DNA from: Viridothelium virens
Lineage: Eukaryota > Ascomycota > Dothideomycetes > Trypetheliales > Trypetheliaceae
DNA: 64,000 nt
Direction: 5' to 3'
Assembly (NCBI GenBank): GCA_010094025.1
Contig: ML991834.1
Location: 1-64,000, forward strand
A program made the position numbers and the translations under genes. Position 1 is the stretch's first letter, and each line of letters opens with the position of its first letter. Below the pieces are notes generated by a model. That model worked only from the letters and a program-made list of their open reading frames with translations. It was not told the DNA's origin and made no database searches. Below, one piece after another: positions 28,567 through 39,389 of this stretch.

Positions 28567-30187
28567 ATGGATACTTCCCCAAGATTCCTAGGCCTCAAAG
28601 GCCAGAAGCTAGTCTACGCCGTCACCTTCTGCTCTTCGATCGGCTTCCTTCTTTTTGGATATGATCTAGGATTCATGGGTGGTCTGACCACTGCGCCAGA
28701 ATTTCTTGCGGTTTTTGGAAATCCAAACGCGCCTCTACTTGCTTTTCTCGTTTCCTCGTATGAAGTCGGCGCGCTCTTCGGTGCCCTTTTCCAGTTCTGG
28801 CTGGGGGATAGGTTTGGCCGGAAGCCCAATAACATTGCTGGAGCAATACTGGTCGCAGTGGGCGCAGTCTTACAGACAGCATCGTTCGGCTTGCCTCAAT
28901 TTTTGATCGGCAGGCTCGTAGCTGGATTTGGCCTTGGTACGATGACAACAGTCATTCCTGTATGGCTTACAGAATGTGCTACACCGACGTCTAGAGGAAG
29001 GATGATGGCTATGCAATTGTCCAATCTTATCATGGGCCTGATCATTGCTAACTGGCTTGACTATGGGATGGCCTCCTACCCAGGCTCCATCCAATGGCGA
29101 TTTCCTTGTGCTTTCCAGATCGTCTTTTGTATCATCACATGCATTTTTATGCCCTTTCTCCCGGAATCCCCGAGGTATCTCCTCCGTGTGGGTAATCTAG
29201 AGAAAGGGATCATGGCATTGGCAGCATTACGAGGACGTCCGAAAGACGACACCGATGTGGGAGAAGAGACGAAAGAGATTCAATACGCTCTTGCTGTCGA
29301 GGCTGAAGAAGCAGGATCTTGGAGCGATTGCTTCAGAGACGGGGGCATCCACGGCTTCTGGCGAACACTCATTGGTTTCTCAGCCAACTTCTTTCAACAA
29401 GCGAGTGGGGTCAATGTCATGTCGTCGCTTGGTCCTTATGTGTTTCAGGAGTCGATTGGGATGAATCGGCATGACGCTCTCTTAGTATCTGGTGGCCTAC
29501 AGGTCTGGTACTTTCTGAGCAGCCTCTTGCCATGGTATACAACCAACAATGTTGGGAGACGAAAGCTCTTCATGATTGGCTCTGGCGGCATGGGTGTTTG
29601 CATGCTCCTTTCAGCCATTTTTGTTGGCATCGGGTCAAAGGGTCTTGGCTATGCTGCAGCAGTTGTACTTTATCTGTTCCAGTCGTTTTTCACGCTTGGC
29701 TGGCAGAGTAATATGTGGATTTGTAAGTGCTCCACAGCCAATCGCTCTTCGAAGTATTGATCATGCGGCAGACCCTAGTGAGCTTTTGCCCTTGAAGCTC
29801 AGATTGCGAGGCGGTGCCCTGGCTGTTGTCTCTCAGTGGCTTTTCACCTTCTTGGTCGTTGAGATCACCCCGCCCATGATCACCAATATCGGATACAAAT
29901 CGTACATCGTCTTTGCCGTTATCAATTTTGTCACGATTCCGTTCGTATATTTCTTCTATCCCGAAACCCTAAAGATGCCACTGGAAGCCGTAGACCTTCT
30001 CTTTGCAGATCGGAGCGGTGAGCGACCTACGATTTCGAGGGTCGTCAAAGATTCAACCAATAGGGAATTTATGGCCGAAATAGCAAGAGCTCTACAGGAA
30101 CGAGCTACGCTCAGAGCTGACAATGAAGGTATCGTCGACATGGAAAAGAAAGAAATGGACCACTCGGAATTTGGCTCAAAGATGTAG
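28567..30187 (+). CDS. MFS sugar transporter
   Basis: Two exons, 28567-29722 and 29772-30187, joined over a 49-nt GTAAGT...CAG intron, give 523 residues. The join makes MWIYPSELLPLKLRLRGGA, the conserved sugar-porter loop before TM10, which confirms it. Twelve membrane segments are expected. Sugar-porter signatures are FGYDLGFMGGL in TM1, the DRFGRKP loop after TM2, an ESPRYLLRVG motif after TM6, NFFQQASGVN in TM7 and PETLKMPLEAVDLLF after TM12. These mark the Sugar_tr family of proton-coupled hexose, pentose or glycoside uptake. The substrate is not inferable. The ATG at 28567 is used because the upstream extension has only a TTG. Its divergent neighbour is a lactonase. Confidence 0.92.
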
Positions 30188-30353
30188 ATAAATGTAATAG
30201 ATTGGACCGTAAATCTGTCGGATCTACCATTCGACTGTGAGGTCGAAAGACACCTTTGAAAAAGAACTCTTGTGCGTGGCATTAGATGATTGCAGCCAAG
30301 GAGCGACCATTCCGCTTTCGGAGATAACATTGTCTTGAACCAGGGCATGAACA

Positions 30354-31883
30354 TCAATCTTCGGGATACCCATGGGTAACTCGAGGTGGAGGATCCGCCA
30401 GTGCTTCCAAAGTTTCTTCAGAGCTTCTGAAACTGTTATACGAAACATGAAACCCTTCATCCGTTTCATCTCCTTGCGAAATCCATTTGACTCCCAGTGC
30501 CTTTTCAATCCTGTCGAGCTCGGTCACGTATTTCTCTAGCAAAGCATTCTTCGCCGACTCATCCCATTTCTGGACCTTTTCTGGATGATTCATCAGCCAC
30601 TTTCTGCAATTCCGGGTCAAGAACGCGAAAGACATGTCTGTCTCATGCATAACGTGCCAAGCTAGCTCATGCTCGCCGGCGTACAGTAGCTGTTCGATGA
30701 ACCACGCATCTCCTCTTGTTCTTGTTGTGAGCCCAGATCGTGAGCAATGTAGTGACTTTGTCTCTTTTCTTTGCTCACTGTCCCTCCACCATTCCCACTC
30801 CTTCCATAACTGATCAGTCGCTTTGCACCGCGCCAGAGCGGCCACCCAGCCATGGAAATATGCCCAATCTTCTCGTCTCAGAAAGGCGCCAAGGTGGTAT
30901 GGTTGGGAAGGATCCATGCCCTCGAAGCCTAGAAGGACTTGCAGTAGATGATTTCTCTTCCAACGCCCATTGCGAATCTCTCCATGACCATTCAATCCGA
31001 TACTGAACTTGGCAATGATAGAGCGGAAAACTTTTCCAGAGATCTGGACATCTTGCTCTTGAGCTTGCTTTAGGTACCATTTCATGGCAGGCAGGGAACG
31101 GCTGCGGGCAGCGAATCGTAAGCCAAGGAGAATTAAATCATGCCGGATAAGAAGGTTCTCTTTACGGAATCGGTGAATGATCAAGTTCAGCGTTTTCAGA
31201 ACTTCTGGATCAGTAGCATGGTAACGTACGTTGTACAATGCCCTCATGATGGAAAAGTGGAGGTGGATCATTTGCGCCGCCGTCTCTCGTCTCTGCATGG
31301 CAACAGCTACGATTTGGAGAATATCCCGAGGAGTCCGACATTTCTCAAATTGCTCGTTTATTAGGTGCCGTATGTCTCTTTGTCCTAATTGATGAAATAC
31401 CCTTGATTTATATTCTTCGACATTTTCCCAAACTGGCTGGTATGCATTGGGATATCTCGACGGTTCGTCACTCGACAATCTCCCAAGATCAACGGAGGAA
31501 GCTCTCTCCCATTTGAGTTCGGGACTTCGTAGGTGTTCGAATCGTTGGTAAGCTCGAAAACCGCCGAGTAGACGGTCGCGCAATTCGTCGATTGGGCTGT
31601 ACAGTCGAGCCTGATGGAGTGTCACATCCAAAGGGAGGACCGTTTTTGTTTCGCTCGTGTCTGCTGAAGAATCGCTGGAATTTGAGGCTGCATCGGCAAG
31701 CGGCTGATCAGTATTGGAAACTTCTCCATGCAGGATGTCTGCATGACGACTAGATTGTGTAGTCGAAATTCGTCTTCTGTAAGGGACGCGGCGAAGTGTA
31801 AGTTCTGCGACGTCTTTCGGAGTGTAGAGTCTGCCACGCCTACCATTTAGGCAGGCATGATGGAGGAAAATGTTTCGTGTCAT
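30354..31883 (-). CDS. Uncharacterised protein, probably mitochondrial
   Basis: Single exon, 509 residues. The first 45 residues are rich in Arg and hydroxylated residues with almost no acidic ones up to the Asp/Glu at 24-26 (MTRNIFLHHACLNGRRGRLY, then RRVPYRRRISTTQSSR), compatible with a mitochondrial presequence. The rest is mainly helical. Segments such as LNLIIHRFRKENLLIRHDLI, RSRSLPAMKWYLKQAQEQDV and WVAALARCKATDQLWKEW recall helical-pair repeats of PPR-like fungal mitochondrial RNA factors, but I see no clean PPR consensus. I do not recognise the family. It shares a 252-bp divergent promoter with SYF2. A mitochondrial expression factor is a guess only. Confidence 0.65.
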   Translation of the reverse strand: MTRNIFLHHACLNGRRGRLYTPKDVAELTLRRVPYRRRISTTQSSRHADILHGEVSNTDQPLADAASNSSDSSADTSETKTVLPLDVTLHQARLYSPIDELRDRLLGGFRAYQRFEHLRSPELKWERASSVDLGRLSSDEPSRYPNAYQPVWENVEEYKSRVFHQLGQRDIRHLINEQFEKCRTPRDILQIVAVAMQRRETAAQMIHLHFSIMRALYNVRYHATDPEVLKTLNLIIHRFRKENLLIRHDLILLGLRFAARSRSLPAMKWYLKQAQEQDVQISGKVFRSIIAKFSIGLNGHGEIRNGRWKRNHLLQVLLGFEGMDPSQPYHLGAFLRREDWAYFHGWVAALARCKATDQLWKEWEWWRDSEQRKETKSLHCSRSGLTTRTRGDAWFIEQLLYAGEHELAWHVMHETDMSFAFLTRNCRKWLMNHPEKVQKWDESAKNALLEKYVTELDRIEKALGVKWISQGDETDEGFHVSYNSFRSSEETLEALADPPPRVTHGYPED

Positions 31884-32135
31884 GGTCGATAGATCTATTT
31901 AGGGCCTTCGAACGGGGCTCGGAAGTATAGCAGAAAGCATCGCGAGTCGTTCGATGCCTTAAGCTTGAAGCATTCCACGCGGGCATTCAGAACCCCCGCA
32001 AAACATTGGGGCACCACAGCCACCGACCTTCTTAGTCAAAATTACCGTCACACTGCCTCCATTCAGCGACAACCACCACAGCATAATAAGTCAAGTGAAT
32101 CTTTCATTGAATTTTTTCATCTCATTTCCTACAAC
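31884..32135. promoter_or_regulatory. Bidirectional promoter interval to SYF2
   Basis: 252 bp between the minus-strand ATG at 31883 and the SYF2 ATG at 32136. The SYF2 frame is open upstream to 31965 but the family start is at 32136. No distinct motif identified. Confidence 0.45.
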
Positions 32136-33083
32136 ATGTCGCACGTAACGAAACGCAAAGTCTCTCCGGAAGTCGATCGCACTGACGGCGAGCCAGCTAA
32201 ACGGCGGTTTGCAGAGACCTCCACCGATGACTCTGAGGAAACTCCAAACGCCGCTGAGGCTACGCCTGAGGACCCTGCCGATGACGGTTCCCGACAAGCA
32301 GATGAGCGAAGGGAGCGGTTTAAGGCGCTCAAGGCTCGGCAGAATCTGTCGCGCAAAGAGAATCACAAAGAATCCGTGGCGGAGAACCAACGCCTTCAGA
32401 CCGATCCCAATTTGCTAGCCTCGCTGAACCGCAAGCACGCCATCGCATCCCACAAGCTACTTAAAGCGGATACGGTTGATGCGGGTGAGGACTTCGAGCG
32501 CAAGCGCGCGTGGGACTGGACCGTGGAGGAATCCGAGAAGTGGGATCGGCGCATGGAAAAGAAGGAGAAGCATAGGCAGGACGTCGCATTCCAAGATTAT
32601 ACTCAGCATGCTCGCAAGGTCTATAAGCGGCAAATGCGAGACTTCAAGCCGGATTTGGAAGCTTATGAGAGGGAAAAGATGGAAGCTGTGCAGCGATCCG
32701 CGCAGAGTGGGGGCTTGGAAATTGTGGAAACTGAGGATGGAGAATTGATCGCCGTGGACAAAGATGGATCATTCTACAGCACTTCTGAGAGCACGGACTT
32801 TGTCAACAACAAGCCAGGAAAGGCGGCAGTCGATCGTTTGGTGAATGACATACGAAAAGCTGAAGAGATCAGGATGAAGAAGAGGAGGGACAGGGGCAGA
32901 GGCGACGATGATGAAGATGTCACATACATCAATGAGAAGAACAAGCAGTTCAACCAGAAGCTTGCGCGATTCTATAATAAGGTAAGGGGTTCCTACGACT
33001 CAACGGCAGTTATCCCGATGCTAACAGCAGTGCAGTATACGGCCGACATCCGCGATAGTTTTGAACGCGGCACAGCTATATGA
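32136..33083 (+). CDS. SYF2: Pre-mRNA-splicing factor SYF2
   Basis: Two exons, 32136-32981 and 33036-33083, give 297 residues. The N-terminal third is acidic and disordered. The SYF2 domain follows, with RFKALKARQNLSRKENHK, the DWTVEESEKWDRRMEKKEKH block, YTQHARKVYKRQMRDFKPD and the highly conserved end NKQFNQKLARFYNK joined by splicing to YTADIRDSFERGTAI. SYF2 is a component of the Prp19/NTC-associated spliceosome and acts with Isy1 and Cef1 around the catalytic steps. The last intron (32982-33035) is 54 nt, a multiple of three, and has no stop in frame. Retention would insert 18 residues just before the conserved C-terminus. The gene ends tail-to-tail with COQ11, 77 bp away. Confidence 0.93.
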   Translation: MSHVTKRKVSPEVDRTDGEPAKRRFAETSTDDSEETPNAAEATPEDPADDGSRQADERRERFKALKARQNLSRKENHKESVAENQRLQTDPNLLASLNRKHAIASHKLLKADTVDAGEDFERKRAWDWTVEESEKWDRRMEKKEKHRQDVAFQDYTQHARKVYKRQMRDFKPDLEAYEREKMEAVQRSAQSGGLEIVETEDGELIAVDKDGSFYSTSESTDFVNNKPGKAAVDRLVNDIRKAEEIRMKKRRDRGRGDDDEDVTYINEKNKQFNQKLARFYNKVRGSYDSTAVIPMLTAVQYTADIRDSFERGTAI

Positions 33084-33160
33084 GGTCAAAATTGCGAACA
33101 CGATATTTTTACAGGACACAATACGGACTGAGCGGCAATGTTTAGCGCTTCGATGACCTT

Positions 33161-34207
33161 TTAGAGCATACCTCTTCGCCATGCCTTGGTGGCCAATGCC
33201 TCGATATCTGGTACATCCACGACACCTTTTACAGTCTCATCGGCAAGCGCCTCCACAACGGCCTCTCCAACCGCATCAGCTTTGATCGGTTTTACACCAC
33301 CGGCCCCCATCAACCATGTCAATCGATTGCCTGTCGCCGAATTTATCATAGAAGCTACAAAACCGCCGGCGGCGATTGGGAGTGTGAAAGAGCGTGAGGA
33401 GTCATAGAGGAAGCTAGGTCGGATGAATATATTTCGCATCCGCGGAAAATTGGTGGCGATTGCAGATTCAGCATCACGTTTCGTAGTGATGTACCGTGCT
33501 GGTAGTATAGGCGTTCCGGCTGTAGCAGATATATAGACGAACGAGGAGACGTCTTGAGCAGCTGCTTCTTGTGCCAAAGTAATAGCTTGTTCCATTTAGC
33601 ACGGCGCGGCATTGTAACGAGCAAGATGCACACCTGAATCTCGATTCATGACTTCGTAGGTTAATTGACCATCACTTTCTTTTGGTGTGAGGTCCTCATT
33701 GCCCTTACGCTCCAAGGGATTCTGTGTCCCAAATTTTGTGGAGCTGAAAGCTCTCTGCAAGCCCTTGACAATTGGCTCTTTACCCGAGAGAACTCCCTTG
33801 TAGTCTGCCTCGAGTAAGATTCCCATTGAATGAACCACAGCATCTGCACCTTGTAGGAGTGATTGGTAGGTAGACGGTTTCAGAATATCAGCGCTTTGCC
33901 AGGAGACAGACTTTGACCACAGAGGCGCATTTGGAGATGAGGAAACCGAAGCCCACTGAGGCTCGCCTGATCGACTGAAAGGAGATTAGAGAGTCCATAT
34001 GCAAGGGAAGAGCAGCCATTGTTTCCCACCTTATCGAAGTCACGTCCCAACCCCGTGCGGTTGCAGCTTTACAGATGCGGCTTCCTTGACAGTATCTTCA
34101 GTACAGGAGCTTCCGTTTGACACTAGAACAGTGTGAATAACGAGTTACTTACCCAGAAAGCCATTTCCTCCACAGACGACCAGCTTCTTCTTCACCACTC
34201 CAGCCAT
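33161..34207 (-). CDS. COQ11: COQ11-like atypical short-chain dehydrogenase (NDUFA9-like)
   Basis: Four exons, 34207-34153, 34084-34030, 33974-33634 and 33585-33161, give 291 residues, each join keeping frame. The N-terminus KKKLVVCGGNGFLGSRICK is a Rossmann NAD(P)-binding motif (GGxGFLG, completed by splicing). Further family text is GADAVVHSMGILLEADYK, the active-site region SSFVYISATAGTPILPARYITTKRDAE with Tyr-x3-Lys form (YITTK), and FIRPSFLYD. It matches the extended, atypical SDR group that includes yeast Coq11 (YLR290C) and NDUFA9. Coq11 associates with the mitochondrial coenzyme Q synthome and modulates ubiquinone synthesis. Start 34207 is the first ATG and gives the expected beta-strand at once. 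Confidence 0.88.
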
Positions 34208-34336
34208 TTTCTCACTGGCTGCGACAGTTTCTGAGCAAGGATTCAGATCAACGACATTCTTTACGATCAACGACATCACCGACATCACTAGCTGCGTCGG
34301 GACGAGCCGCTAGCTGCATCGCAGATCGTTGAACCC

Positions 34337-34769
34337 ATGGCTGAGCAAGATCTCCCACAGACCCATCTTCCCCAGCCACCAGAGCCTGCTGGTACATCGG
34401 CCACCTCAGCAGGCCATTCTCGCCGCAGCTCTGGTAGATACAATCCTGATATCTCGAGTGGGCTTGCTGGAGAAGAGTTCGAGGCCGAGGAACGTGGGAA
34501 AGAGGCGGCGGCCTCGGATGCCCCCCGTCGAACTCGAGGCCTGAAGCTCAACCTTTTCGAGGACCACGTCACCACTGGTAAGGACGAACGAAGTCTGGCT
34601 CAGGCTCCATAAAGTCACAGCTCGCTACCAGGCAAACATTTCTCTGCTTTCCCACCGCCAGCCTTATCAACCGAGCCCACAAACTTGGACCCCAGTTTTC
34701 TTCCAATACTTCTTCGCAAACACCCCAAGAGCAGCTACGTCTACTCTTAAACTCGAGAAGCCGCAGTAG
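34337..34769 (+). CDS. Small two-exon hypothetical ORF just upstream of YAF9
   Basis: The ATG at 34337 opens a frame whose composition is hydrophilic (Glu, Ala, Arg, Pro), with RRTRGLKLNLFEDHV near residue 65-78. Read straight through it stops at 34612 (91 residues). A GTAAGG donor at 34578 and a CACAG acceptor ending at 34620 would remove a 43-nt intron, extending it in frame to a TAG at 34769 (129 residues), with ARYQANISLLSHRQP after the join. I recognise no family. Its stop would lie only 15 nt before the YAF9 ATG, so it may be part of the YAF9 leader, a separate small gene, or chance. It is divergent from COQ11 by 129 bp. Confidence 0.4.
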
Positions 34770-34784
34770 CTGATATTGCTCGCC

Positions 34785-35747
34785 ATGCCAGCTCCGCAAG
34801 GTACCAAACGCGTCAAGGTATGCTATGAGGCTTCACGCTTGGATCGTGCAACATAATTAAATCCAGGATGTTAACTCAGATTTTAGTCCATCCGTGTCGC
34901 GCGTCCTTTCAGTACGTCCCAGATTCGTTTGATCCAGGGCGAGCTTCTAACCAGACTTAGTCGTCGGCTCACAAGCATGGGCTCTTGATGAATCTAATAA
35001 ACCCGAAGGCACGCCGGCCGATCATTCCAAGGGGTGGAAAGTCTACGTGAAGGGAATAGAAAATGGACCCGACATCACCACCTGGTTGAAGAAAGTGCAG
35101 TTCAAGCTGCACCACACTTACGCCAACAACACTCGAAGTAGGTCAACGACAAATATCCGTCTACGGACGAAAGCGATGATCAGCTACTAACATGTGCCCC
35201 CACCACCCCAGCCGTCGAATCGCCCCCCTTCGAAATCCACGAAACCGGCTGGGGCGGCTTCCAAGTCGAAATCCGCCTCTTCTTCGTTCCCGAAGCGAAC
35301 GAGAAGCCGCAATGGCGCACGCACCTGCTGCAGCTGGAGCCGTACGGCACCGACGCCGAGATCCAGGCGCAGAAGGAGAAGAACCTCGTCGTCTCCGAGA
35401 TCTGCGAGATGGTCGACTTCAACGAGCCCGTCGAGCCCTTCTACGCCAAGCTCACCAGCGAGGCCCAGTGGGCGTACATGGATAAGGGGAAGGCGAAGGG
35501 CAAGAACCGGCAGGGCCAGGCGTGGGTGCCGAAGGAGGAGCGCACTGCGCAGCTGCCGGAGAGGAGCACCCCGACGAATCCGTTCAGTAAGGAGACGGAG
35601 GCCGCGATGCTGGACATGCTGAGGAAGGCGACGGATAAGGTCCATGTCATGATTGAGGAGGAGAAGCAGGCGGCGGCGGAGAGGGCCAAGGGGATTAAGT
35701 CGTTGCAGGACAGTGGAGATTGGCCACAGCCGTCGAGGAAGAGATGA
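34785..35747 (+). CDS. YAF9: YEATS-domain protein Yaf9
   Basis: Four exons, 34785-34817, 34887-34911, 34961-35137 and 35212-35747, give 256 residues. The three small introns all have canonical signals, and the frame is kept. The YEATS domain covers about residues 10-140: KSIRVARPFIVGSQAW, WKVYVKGIENGPDITTWLKKVQFKLHHTYANN, then PPFEIHETGWGGFQVEIRLFF. The HHTY and GWGGF elements form the aromatic acyl-lysine reading pocket. The C-terminus is a charged helix, likely a coiled coil (MLDMLRKATDKVHVMIEEEKQ). Yaf9 is a shared subunit of the NuA4 acetyltransferase and SWR1 H2A.Z-exchange complexes in the nucleus. Exon 4 is distinctly GC-rich compared with the others. Confidence 0.94.
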
Positions 35748-36793
35748 GGACTTTGGTGCGGAATTCCGAGTATTTGATACCCCTCAGGCTCATTGTCAAA
35801 CGAGACATTTTTAGATTGGACTAAACAGGTTTCAATATAACGAAACGACTCGATTTCTTGCCTCGACAACTCGATTAGGATCCGCCCTATGTTTCCTGCC
35901 ACGCCTGCCTACAAGCTCGACGCCAATCCATTATGACCTTTCGATTCAATTGGGTATGATCATGTTTATTGCTAACAAACCTGAGCGACTGACGGGATCA
36001 AAGGCTTCATAGCGAGATTTTTAACAAGTGGGTCACCTCAATTCATCTTGTCACGAGAACATCCTCAGATGACGATTTACTGAGACTGCGTCTGACACGA
36101 CACTTTCATAAGGGGACACATCAGATTCATTCAAGGAACCGTCTCAGAACTAGAAACATGGATTTTATCACTGCTCTTTATGGGCGCGGCGCTTCCAGCC
36201 CAAATTCCACCTGCCCCCAATATCACCGAGCCTTTCCTATCGCAGCCGGCTACTCCCTCCAGAAAGAACCTTCTCGATCCTCTAGAGCTTTTCCTCCGGG
36301 GCACTCGTGAAGCCGTTAGCCAATTCCGAAGCTATCTACAGAGATTGGAACTGCAACGAAAGGTCAAACTTATGGACTCCAAACAGAGCGGTCATCCGGA
36401 ATGCACACCGTGATACGCGTACGAAAAGTCCGTATCATCCAGTTCACCTTCAAGTGATACGTTCCGATGAAAGCCGAGACCTGCGATGATACTCGATTCG
36501 ACCAATGCCCCACCCATGGATTCACTGTGCGGTAGAGTTCTGGATGCACTTTAATCTATCAAGTCTGCAATCGAATGCCTCCGAGTTCTGCAGCACCGCC
36601 GGTTTTACTGATTTGCCGGCCGCAGCTCAGACGAAATACCCTCAGGAGTTCTGTTTCCTTGTTTCAAGCCACTCCCTTGCATCCTGACTGCTTTCCTTCC
36701 GTATTCAGCCACGTAGACTTTGTCGAAGAATCTAACATCGTCTTTTTTGTTTGTGTCCTGTCTTTTGCTTTTCTTTTTAAATTTGGGGAATCG
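35748..36793. other. Intergenic, about 1 kb after YAF9
   Basis: Contains the YAF9 3' end and the 3' side of the Pth11-like gene. The open frames here (36180-36413, 36307-36489, 36505-36826) are short and featureless. No gene is supported. Confidence 0.45.
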
Positions 36794-38064
36794 CTAGACG
36801 TCATCGTGTTCCGATATCTCTATTGAGTGCTTCATCTGAGTAGTCTTCAAGCTCTCCGTCTTAGACGGACTTTGCCGCAGGTCTAATTTCTCTTCCTTGG
36901 CTATTTCAGGGTAACTAGAATACTGGTGGAGTTCGAGATGTTCGTTTGACACCGTCGACCTGGGCGTACCCATCCTATTCCTAGGGCCTATATGTTTCGT
37001 CATAGAATTGAGAGGGTTGTTCATGTTTAATGTCCCGGCCCTCCGCTTATTCAGTGTAATGTCACTCGGGCGCCCTTCTGGATGTCCTCGGAAGTAATAA
37101 TATAGACGTGGGAGGGAAGGAAAACAGCCAACAATGACAACGATGACCATTTCGCAGATTCTATGAGTCTCGTTTTAGACTCTTTCGTTGTACTGTGGAC
37201 GAGTGCAAGAAGATGACTTACACCAATACAAATAATTTAGTGCTAATCCAGGTGAAATCTGGTTGCTCCAGAACGACAGCGCGGAGATAAATGCCGACAA
37301 TTGCAATGGCACACGCACTTCAACAGTCAGATATGCACATTTCGAGGAGTGTATACATACATTGATCCGACACTAAACACCGCGTATGCTACCAGCTTCC
37401 TTCTCATCGGCTTCTTGAGATGCCAGATCATCCATATAGGAAGCAGTAAAGCCCCAAACTCCGAGATTGCGTTCAGGATTCCCCCGGTATATCGAGAGTT
37501 AGCGACGCTGATGCATTTACCTTCTACGTCGGAATTCCAAATCTTTTCTCGAGGCCAACACTGGAAAAGGTGAGAGAACCATACGAAGTTGTACATGATG
37601 AAGTTGCAGACGATCGAAGTCACCACAGCCCAGTATGCCAGATCTTTTTGAACAGTTGTGAAGATGCGTTTGATTTGAAATAGTACTGACAGCTTGGCAG
37701 CCAGCATTGTTGGCGGATACACGCAGAAAAGCACATTGGTGTAATACAGCACGTTCTCGAATGTGTTCTCTGTGATATCCCACTGGTGGCGCGCTAGACC
37801 GCGATCGCCGACATAGATGAAGACGCCAGCAGAAGCAACGACGCCTGCCGAGGCGAGATAGCTGAGCCAGTCTTCGACGTAATGTTGACGAGTGATATGA
37901 GATTTAATGAAGAAACGCGCGGACACGAAGAAGGTCATGATAGCAAGAACGACTGTTGAGGTGGCGACCACAAGCGGCATTAAAGTTGGAGGGTCGATAA
38001 AATCGGGTTTCAGGTCTCCTGGAGCCTTGAGAGCTGGAATAAGACCTGGGTCGTCCGGATCCAT
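36794..38064 (-). CDS. Pth11-like integral membrane protein (fungal rhodopsin domain)
   Basis: Three exons, 38064-37361, 37317-37222 and 37160-36794, give 388 residues. Seven membrane segments are visible, including MPLVVATSTVVLAIMTFFV near the N-terminus, an SVLFQIKRIF loop typical of the family, AYWAVVTSIVCNFIMYNF, GGILNAISEFGALLLPIWMI, and the split seventh region joined across introns. The FQCWPREKIWN Cys loop (H.LFQC.P...W) with a matching GKCI Cys downstream is the hallmark extracellular disulfide pair of the fungal rhodopsin-domain family (PF20684). A 100-residue hydrophilic tail follows. Pth11-type proteins are candidate surface receptors, but most are uncharacterised. It lacks the N-terminal CFEM domain of Pth11 itself. 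Confidence 0.85.
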
Positions 38065-39389
38065 AACGTTCTGCGCCTAAAGTAGGTGGATATTAAGGGC
38101 GTAGCTCCCAAACACAATATGTGAACGCTGGAGCTAATATTACGGAATGAAGAGGAACGGAAAAAAGAGGACATAAGACATGCCCACGACAAAATATCCA
38201 CGGTTGTCTTACTTTTTTCCTCAGCTCCGAATGCGAAGCTGGAAGACGAGCACTTGCGATTACCGGTTTATCGTTTCTTGGCGATCATCCTGCAAATTGG
38301 GAAGCTTAGGCGAGTTTGACGGAGATTTATGCAAGTAAGCGGGTCGCTAATCGGTGTCGTGGTGAAGGAGGGCAACCAATGCTTGTAGAATACGACCGTA
38401 AGCATGCAGCGAGCCAACGACACTGCTTGGTCGATGCTAAAGTGGCTGGATCTACACTGAGTCCAGCCCATCTTTCCCTCGTCTCACCCAAGATACAGTA
38501 CTCTGCTATTGGATTGCCCTACCCCAAATATGCAATGGAGATCTAGCACTGACACTGTCGAGGTCATGTGGTTTCGGCTCTGAAAAGGAATGCGTTCTTA
38601 CGCTACTTAGGAGAAGCTTAGAATACATATCCTGATTGGAGCTCTGAGTACACTGATGTCCATTTCAGTCAGTTCTGCCAATCACCCCAGCATAGAAACA
38701 CAAGGTAGAAATGGCTCCATGTCATGCCAGAACTTATCTTACAAGGTAGATAGGCTCTTGCAGTAACGATCTTGCTACAGAAGAAGCCCTGACCCATGAC
38801 TAGAGGGGTTTTCAGCGCAAATGCGACTGCAAGGCATCATCTATGGCATCGGTCGCAACCTCTAGCTAAAAGAGCTGGCAATCTGATCCCCTATCACGTC
38901 ACGGAGAGAGAGGTGTACTCGTGTTATCACCTGAACTCAGTTCTGGGAGTACCTCAATGCCATTGGGAAATTCTTCCAGAGCCGTAGTGCCGTCCATCTC
39001 GTACCGGTTCCATGGCGCTCCATCCTTTGGGGCGTTCTGGCCCAACAAGAGTGTTCTGCCATGGGGTTGGTTTCCGAGGCTCATTGCTCCCCCGCTGGTC
39101 GGAATTGGAATCTTTGCTTGAGAAGATAAAAAATTGCAGCCCCAAAGCCAAGCAGTCCCACGGCAGTAGTATTATAAGCTTTGCTTCCTCGCACCATAAT
39201 CCTTACATACCATGTCAGGCTCTCCCGCCGCATGTGTGGTTCCGCGATTCGATAAGGAAGAAAAGATATGACTGGCCACCAGTGTCCTACGGGCCCAAAG
39301 TTTTCATAACGAAAGTCATCATTCAGCCAAAAGTACTCACGAGCTTGCTGTCGCTTGCCTTGAATATACAAACTTTCCTGTGAGATTCT
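38065..39389. other. Intergenic, 1.3 kb between the membrane protein and the P450
   Basis: Mostly non-coding. On the minus strand two overlapping frames (39371-39081 and 39084-38899) show a hydrophobic run, TTAVGLLGFGAAIFYLLKQ, and then unrelated hydrophilic text. They begin only about 20 bp beyond the P450 stop and have no recognisable family, so I do not call a gene. Confidence 0.4.

Noticed and set aside
35187-35645. Minus-strand 152-codon frame and plus-strand shadow frames
   Set aside because: They overlap YAF9 exon 4, which has a clear YEATS reading in its own frame.
35903-36413. Possible spliced small gene after YAF9
   Set aside because: Candidate joins either hit stops at once or yield text with no recognisable features.
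38899-39371. Two overlapping minus-strand frames with a hydrophobic segment
   Set aside because: They start about 20 bp after the P450 stop, have no family resemblance and cannot be joined convincingly. Probably P450 3' UTR and spacer.
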